DNA from: Vibrio bathopelagicus
GTDB lineage: Bacteria; Pseudomonadota; Gammaproteobacteria; Enterobacterales; Vibrionaceae
Assembly (NCBI RefSeq): GCF_014879975.1
Contig: NZ_CP062501.1
Span: 1,550,001 to 1,614,000, forward strand
DNA: 64,000 nt
Reading direction: 5' to 3'
The notes below the pieces were generated by a model. The model was given only the letters and a program-made list of their open reading frames with translations. It ran no database searches and was not told the DNA's origin. Below, piece after piece: positions 60,027 through 64,000 of this stretch. The position numbers were made by a program, and so were the translations under genes. How positions within the stretch are numbered: position 1 is the stretch's first letter; each line of letters begins with the position of its first letter.

Positions 60027-63000
60027 TTACTCATCATCGAGTGGAATCAACTTAGTATTACCACCGTGTGCTTTTTCACGCTTACGCTGCACAAATGCAT
60101 AGAAACCTGGAATCAAGAAGGTACCAGCCAGTAACACACATAGCAGGCCGCCGATCAGGGAAATACCCAACGAGTTCTGACTCACGTGACCTGCACCAGC
60201 AGCGAAGATCAATGGGAAGATACCCAATATAAACGACCAAGACGTCATATTCACAGCACGGAAACGCAGCGTACCACCCTTCACTGCCGCATCTTCAATT
60301 GAAGCATCTTTGTCTTCACGCTCAACTTTCGCGAATTCTACAATCAAGATTGCGTTCTTCGCGGCCAAAGCTATCAAGAGTACCAAACCTATCTGTGCAT
60401 AGAGGTTAAGCGGTGTTCCAGTCAGGTTCAGTGCTAAGAAGGACCCCAAAGTCGCAACAGGTACAACCAAGATAATCGCTATAGGGATTGTCCAACTCTC
60501 GTATTGAGCCACCATGAACAAGTAAATGAAGATCAATGCCAGTGCAAAAGCGAAAATCGCTTGGTTGCCTGCAAGCACTTCTTGATACGCCATACCTGTC
60601 CATTCGTACTGATAACCCTGAGGCAATACATCAGCCGCGACACGTCCCATAGCTGCAATCGCATCACCACTCGAGTAACCTTCTGCAGGTTGACCTTGAA
60701 TCACCGCACTGCGGTACATGTTGTAACGCCATGCCACATCGGGTTCAAAGATCTGGTCGTACGTTACAAGTGTACTTAGCGGGATCATTTCACCATTAGA
60801 CGAACGCACGTGGAATCGTTGTAGGTCATCCATGCTGCTACGGTGTTCGCTGTCCGCTTGCATGGTTACGCGGAAGTTCTTACCAAACATGGTGAAATCG
60901 TTCACGTAAAGCGAACCTAGATTACCTTGTAGCGTTTGGAAGATTTCCGACAACGGAATACCGAGTTGCTGCGCTTTCTCACGATCGATGTCGACATAGT
61001 AGTGAGGAACGTTGGCACGGAATGTACTGAATGTGTGTGAAATCTCAGGCTGTTTCGTCGCCTCAGCAATCACGTCATTCATTACCATCGCCAGATCAGT
61101 ACGACTACGACCTAGTGTGTCTTCAAGAACAAATTCGAAACCAGAAGCCGCGCCCATACCTGGAACCGCAGGTGGCCCCATAGCAAAAACGATAGCTTGA
61201 GGAAGTTCAGTGGCCGCTCGACCGTTAATACGTTGCGAGATAGCTTGAGCTGAATGCTCACCGTCTAACGCATTACGCATATCCCAATCATGCAGTTTGA
61301 TAAATAGCGACGCACCATTCGACGCAGAAGCGCCTGTCATGAATGCATAACCATTAACCAAAGTAACACCATCAACACCTGGCTCTTGCTCAACCATTTC
61401 AAGCAATTGCTCAGTCACGTCTTCTGTACGGGACAGAGACGCAGCATCTGGCAACTGAACGTTAACCAGCAAAATACCTTTATCTTCTTGAGGAACGAAC
61501 GCCGTTGACGTTGTTTTCGAGAAGTAAGTCACCGCAGCCAAAGCAACTACGAAGAAAGTGAACAGCAGAACGCCTTTCTTAACTAAGAAGCCAGCTATTT
61601 GACCGTACTTATTGGTTACAGATTCTAGACCACGGTTAAACGCTTGGTACCAGCGAGTCGTGTTACCACCACCCTGCTTAAGAACTAATGAACACAGTGC
61701 CGGAGACAAGGTCAGTGCGTTAATCGACGAGATAACCACCGCGATACAGATAGTCAGAGCGAACTGGCGATACATAATCCCGGTAATACCTGGCAGCATC
61801 GCTACTGGTATGAATACCGCTAACAGAACCAAGGTTGAGGTAACGATTGGGCCTGTTACTTCTTTCATCGCAATAAGCGTTGCTTTACGAGGAGAGATAG
61901 TTGGGTCTTTGGCCATCGTCGTATCAACGTTTTCGATAACCAAGATCGCATCATCTACAACGATACCAATCGCCAATATCAAACCAAACAGGGTTACCGT
62001 GTTGATGGTAAAGCCCGTCATCTGCATGATCGCAAAGGTACCAATCAACGACACAGGAATCGCAACCACAGGAATCAAGGTTGCACGCGCACTGCCCAAG
62101 AACAGATAAGTAACCGCGATAACCAGTAAGATAGCTTCGATCAGCGTTTTCACTACGCCCTTAATCGACTCCGCAACGAAAACCGTAGTGTCATAACTCG
62201 CTTCGTAAGCCACGCCTTCAGGGAAATTTTTGCTCAGGTTATCCAGCATCGCCATTACCGCTTTACCACTTTCCAATGCGTTTGCATCAGACTGTAGAGA
62301 AAGCGTGACGATTGAAGCGTCTTGACCACGGTATTTACCGTTACCATCGTAGAACTTCTTACCCAGTTCAACACGAGCAACATCTTTTAGATAGACGGTT
62401 GAGCCATCTTGGCTTGCACGAAGTACCACGTTCTCAAATTCGTCCGCCGTTTCAAGACGACCTTTGGTCACCAAGTTAAACTGAACTTCTTGAGGGTTGG
62501 CATAAGGTGCAGCACCAATACGACCCGCCGCGACTTGAACGTTTTGTTCCGCCAACGCAGCGTGAACGTCCGATGTCGTTAGGTTCAAGTTGGCCATTTT
62601 TTCTGGGTCCAACCAAACACGCATCGAATATTCACCACCACCTAATACGTTAACCTCACTAATACCAGAAACTCGCGCTAGCTGATCTTTGATATTCAGG
62701 TTTACATAGTTGATCAGGAATTGGTCATCGTACTCACCATTTGGAGAATAGAAGTTCAATACCATCAAAAGGTCCGGAGAACGCTTCTTAACTGTTACAC
62801 CAACCATTCTTACTTCTTGAGGAAGCTTCGATTCGATTTGAGCAACTCGGTTCTGAACGTTGACCTGAGCCATATCTGGGTCAGTACCAACATCAAACGT
62901 CACGTTAAGGTTATAAGAACCATCGTTCGCACTTTTCGAAGACATGTAGATCATATCTTCTACCCCGTTGACCGAAGTCTCTATCGGGTCGGCAATCGCT

Positions 63001-63179
63001 TGTTCTACTACCTCTGCACTTGCACCTGTGTAGTAAGCCATAACGCTTACAGAAGGCGGGCTAATTTTTGGATATTCAGCCACCGGCAAGATAGCGAGCG
63101 AGATCGCACCTGCCAGTGTCAATATAATGGATATAACAAGGGCGAATTTAGGCCTTTGTATAAAGAAACGACTTAACAT
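60027..63179 (-). CDS. RND multidrug efflux pump (HAE1 family inner-membrane subunit)
   Basis: A 1050-residue AcrB-like transporter with twelve membrane helices and two large periplasmic loops. It opens [42 protein letters not shown], the HAE1 signature. The proton-relay acids in helix 4 are [14 protein letters not shown], followed by YPQGQP-like and [17 protein letters not shown] helices. Works with a periplasmic adaptor and a TolC-type channel. The adaptor gene lies 12 bp upstream; no outer-membrane channel gene is in the window. Substrates unknown. Confidence 0.95.
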   Translation of the reverse strand: MLSRFFIQRPKFALVISIILTLAGAISLAILPVAEYPKISPPSVSVMAYYTGASAEVVEQAIADPIETSVNGVEDMIYMSSKSANDGSYNLNVTFDVGTDPDMAQVNVQNRVAQIESKLPQEVRMVGVTVKKRSPDLLMVLNFYSPNGEYDDQFLINYVNLNIKDQLARVSGISEVNVLGGGEYSMRVWLDPEKMANLNLTTSDVHAALAEQNVQVAAGRIGAAPYANPQEVQFNLVTKGRLETADEFENVVLRASQDGSTVYLKDVARVELGKKFYDGNGKYRGQDASIVTLSLQSDANALESGKAVMAMLDNLSKNFPEGVAYEASYDTTVFVAESIKGVVKTLIEAILLVIAVTYLFLGSARATLIPVVAIPVSLIGTFAIMQMTGFTINTVTLFGLILAIGIVVDDAILVIENVDTTMAKDPTISPRKATLIAMKEVTGPIVTSTLVLLAVFIPVAMLPGITGIMYRQFALTICIAVVISSINALTLSPALCSLVLKQGGGNTTRWYQAFNRGLESVTNKYGQIAGFLVKKGVLLFTFFVVALAAVTYFSKTTSTAFVPQEDKGILLVNVQLPDAASLSRTEDVTEQLLEMVEQEPGVDGVTLVNGYAFMTGASASNGASLFIKLHDWDMRNALDGEHSAQAISQRINGRAATELPQAIVFAMGPPAVPGMGAASGFEFVLEDTLGRSRTDLAMVMNDVIAEATKQPEISHTFSTFRANVPHYYVDIDREKAQQLGIPLSEIFQTLQGNLGSLYVNDFTMFGKNFRVTMQADSEHRSSMDDLQRFHVRSSNGEMIPLSTLVTYDQIFEPDVAWRYNMYRSAVIQGQPAEGYSSGDAIAAMGRVAADVLPQGYQYEWTGMAYQEVLAGNQAIFAFALALIFIYLFMVAQYESWTIPIAIILVVPVATLGSFLALNLTGTPLNLYAQIGLVLLIALAAKNAILIVEFAKVEREDKDASIEDAAVKGGTLRFRAVNMTSWSFILGIFPLIFAAGAGHVSQNSLGISLIGGLLCVLLAGTFLIPGFYAFVQRKREKAHGGNTKLIPLDDE

Positions 63180-63191
63180 AGATTAGGGCCC

Positions 63192-64000
63192 TTACTCACT
63201 TTTTTCTGAAGCTGCAGGTTGAATACGTACCGCCATACCGTTACGAACTCGCTGCAAACCCTGAGTGAGAACAGAGTCACCCTGCTCTAAACCGGAAAGA
63301 ATGATCACGCCATTGGCAACTTGGCGTCCCATTTCAATATTGCGACGCTCGGCAATCGGTGATTCACCACCTTCAACAAGCAGCATCACAAAATCACCCT
63401 CAAGGTCGGTTTGAACCGCACGTCTTGGGATGGTCACCACGTCGATAGACTGTTTTTCTCTAAGATTGACACGAACGTGTTGGCCAGGAAGCAGTTGTTG
63501 TTCAGGGTTATCAGCAATTGCGCGCATTGCGATCGTACCAGTGTTCAGATTGATTCGGTTACCTAAGAAATCGAGCTTACCTAAGTGTTCGAATGCTTCA
63601 CCGTTTTCCAGCATGATCTGCACTTCAACACGATCAGAGTCGCTGCTGCCATCGCCTTCAATACGGTCCATACCTAACGCTAAACGTTCACGCTCACTGA
63701 TACTGAAAGACGCATGAATCGGGTCTAAGCTAACCAACGTTGTTAATACGCCAGCCGAAGGAGAAACTAGGTCACCCTGGCTAACTTTGGTGTCGCTGAT
63801 TCTTCCAGAGAAAGGCGCTACGATCTGAGTATGTGAAAGCTGGACATCCGCGGCATTTAGCTGAGCTTGGCTTGCTTCAAGTTGTGCTTGAGAACCCAAT
63901 AAAGAAGCGGTCAAAGCATCAAATTCCGACTGAGAAATACTGCCTTTCGGAAGTAGATTCTTACCACGGTTGAAATCAAGTTCGGCTTTTTTAAGGTTCG
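63192..64000 (-). CDS. RND efflux periplasmic adaptor protein, N-terminus cut by window edge
   Basis: The frame is open to the right edge of the window, so the first part is missing. Visible order: coiled-coil hairpin (LKKAELDFNRGKNLLPKGSISQSEFDAL), barrel-sandwich lipoyl half (SHTQIVAPFSGRISDTKVSQGDLVSPSAGVLTTLVSLDPIHASFSI), beta-barrel (LPGQHVRVNLREKQSIDVVTIPRRAV) and membrane-proximal part. An apparent start at 63914 is internal. The pump gene follows after 12 bp, the normal adaptor-then-pump order. Confidence 0.92.
   Translation of the reverse strand, partial: NLKKAELDFNRGKNLLPKGSISQSEFDALTASLLGSQAQLEASQAQLNAADVQLSHTQIVAPFSGRISDTKVSQGDLVSPSAGVLTTLVSLDPIHASFSISERERLALGMDRIEGDGSSDSDRVEVQIMLENGEAFEHLGKLDFLGNRINLNTGTIAMRAIADNPEQQLLPGQHVRVNLREKQSIDVVTIPRRAVQTDLEGDFVMLLVEGGESPIAERRNIEMGRQVANGVIILSGLEQGDSVLTQGLQRVRNGMAVRIQPAASEKSE

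Noticed and set aside
63192..63914. Treating the adaptor as a 240-residue protein starting at 63914
   Set aside because: The frame stays open upstream with adaptor coiled-coil sequence to the window edge; that codon is an internal TTG.

Overview
The window reads as a Vibrio chromosome, most likely a Splendidus-clade species. Base composition is moderately AT-rich, the genes are dense, and almost every gene end carries a short GC-rich hairpin with a T tract. Several neighbourhoods (a lone ackA, deaD divergent from rnb, guaC, an orphan pstS, an RND pump) are ones I associate with Vibrio chromosome 2. That placement is inference; no rRNA, tRNA, replication or plasmid marker is present to prove it.

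Layout. 1-7 kb: an edge-truncated PAS-GGDEF protein, an outer-membrane barrel, an OprB porin beside an AraC regulator, and a PACE efflux pump divergent from its LysR regulator. 7.8-16 kb: a thiamin salvage locus (thiD, an ABC importer, tenA, thiM) on the minus strand behind a TPP riboswitch, with thiE left beyond an inserted chemoreceptor gene on the other strand. 16-25 kb: exporter/AraC pair, lipoprotein, ASCH, DUF2999, DUF218, GST, amidohydrolase and DUF3299 genes. 25-31.5 kb: guaC with an unusual structured leader, a REC-CheC plus PAS pair, a Spy-like protein and a MATE pump. 31.6-41 kb: LysR, FAD monooxygenase, alpha-amylase, small enzymes, then an alcohol dehydrogenase and a frameshifted glycine-betaine-type binding protein that share a 41-bp promoter element next to a LysR gene.

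43.3-50.0 kb is the most interesting block. It is visibly AT-rich and encodes two outer-membrane barrels, a 775-codon secreted protein with five 56-residue repeats, a DUF1254/DUF1214 protein and a LysR regulator. It is bracketed by two copies of the last ten codons of ackA plus its terminator, as if DNA had entered at the 3' end of ackA. A conserved palindromic element lies upstream of the LysR/DUF1254 pair, the repeat-protein gene and, more weakly, one barrel gene, suggesting one small envelope regulon.

50-64 kb: ackA, deaD (RGG-rich tail) divergent from rnb, an AraC regulator, an orphan pstS followed by an 8-bp tandem repeat, a MaoC-like protein, and an RND efflux pump whose adaptor gene runs off the right edge. 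I see no rRNA, tRNA, CRISPR array, insertion sequence, integrase or origin.
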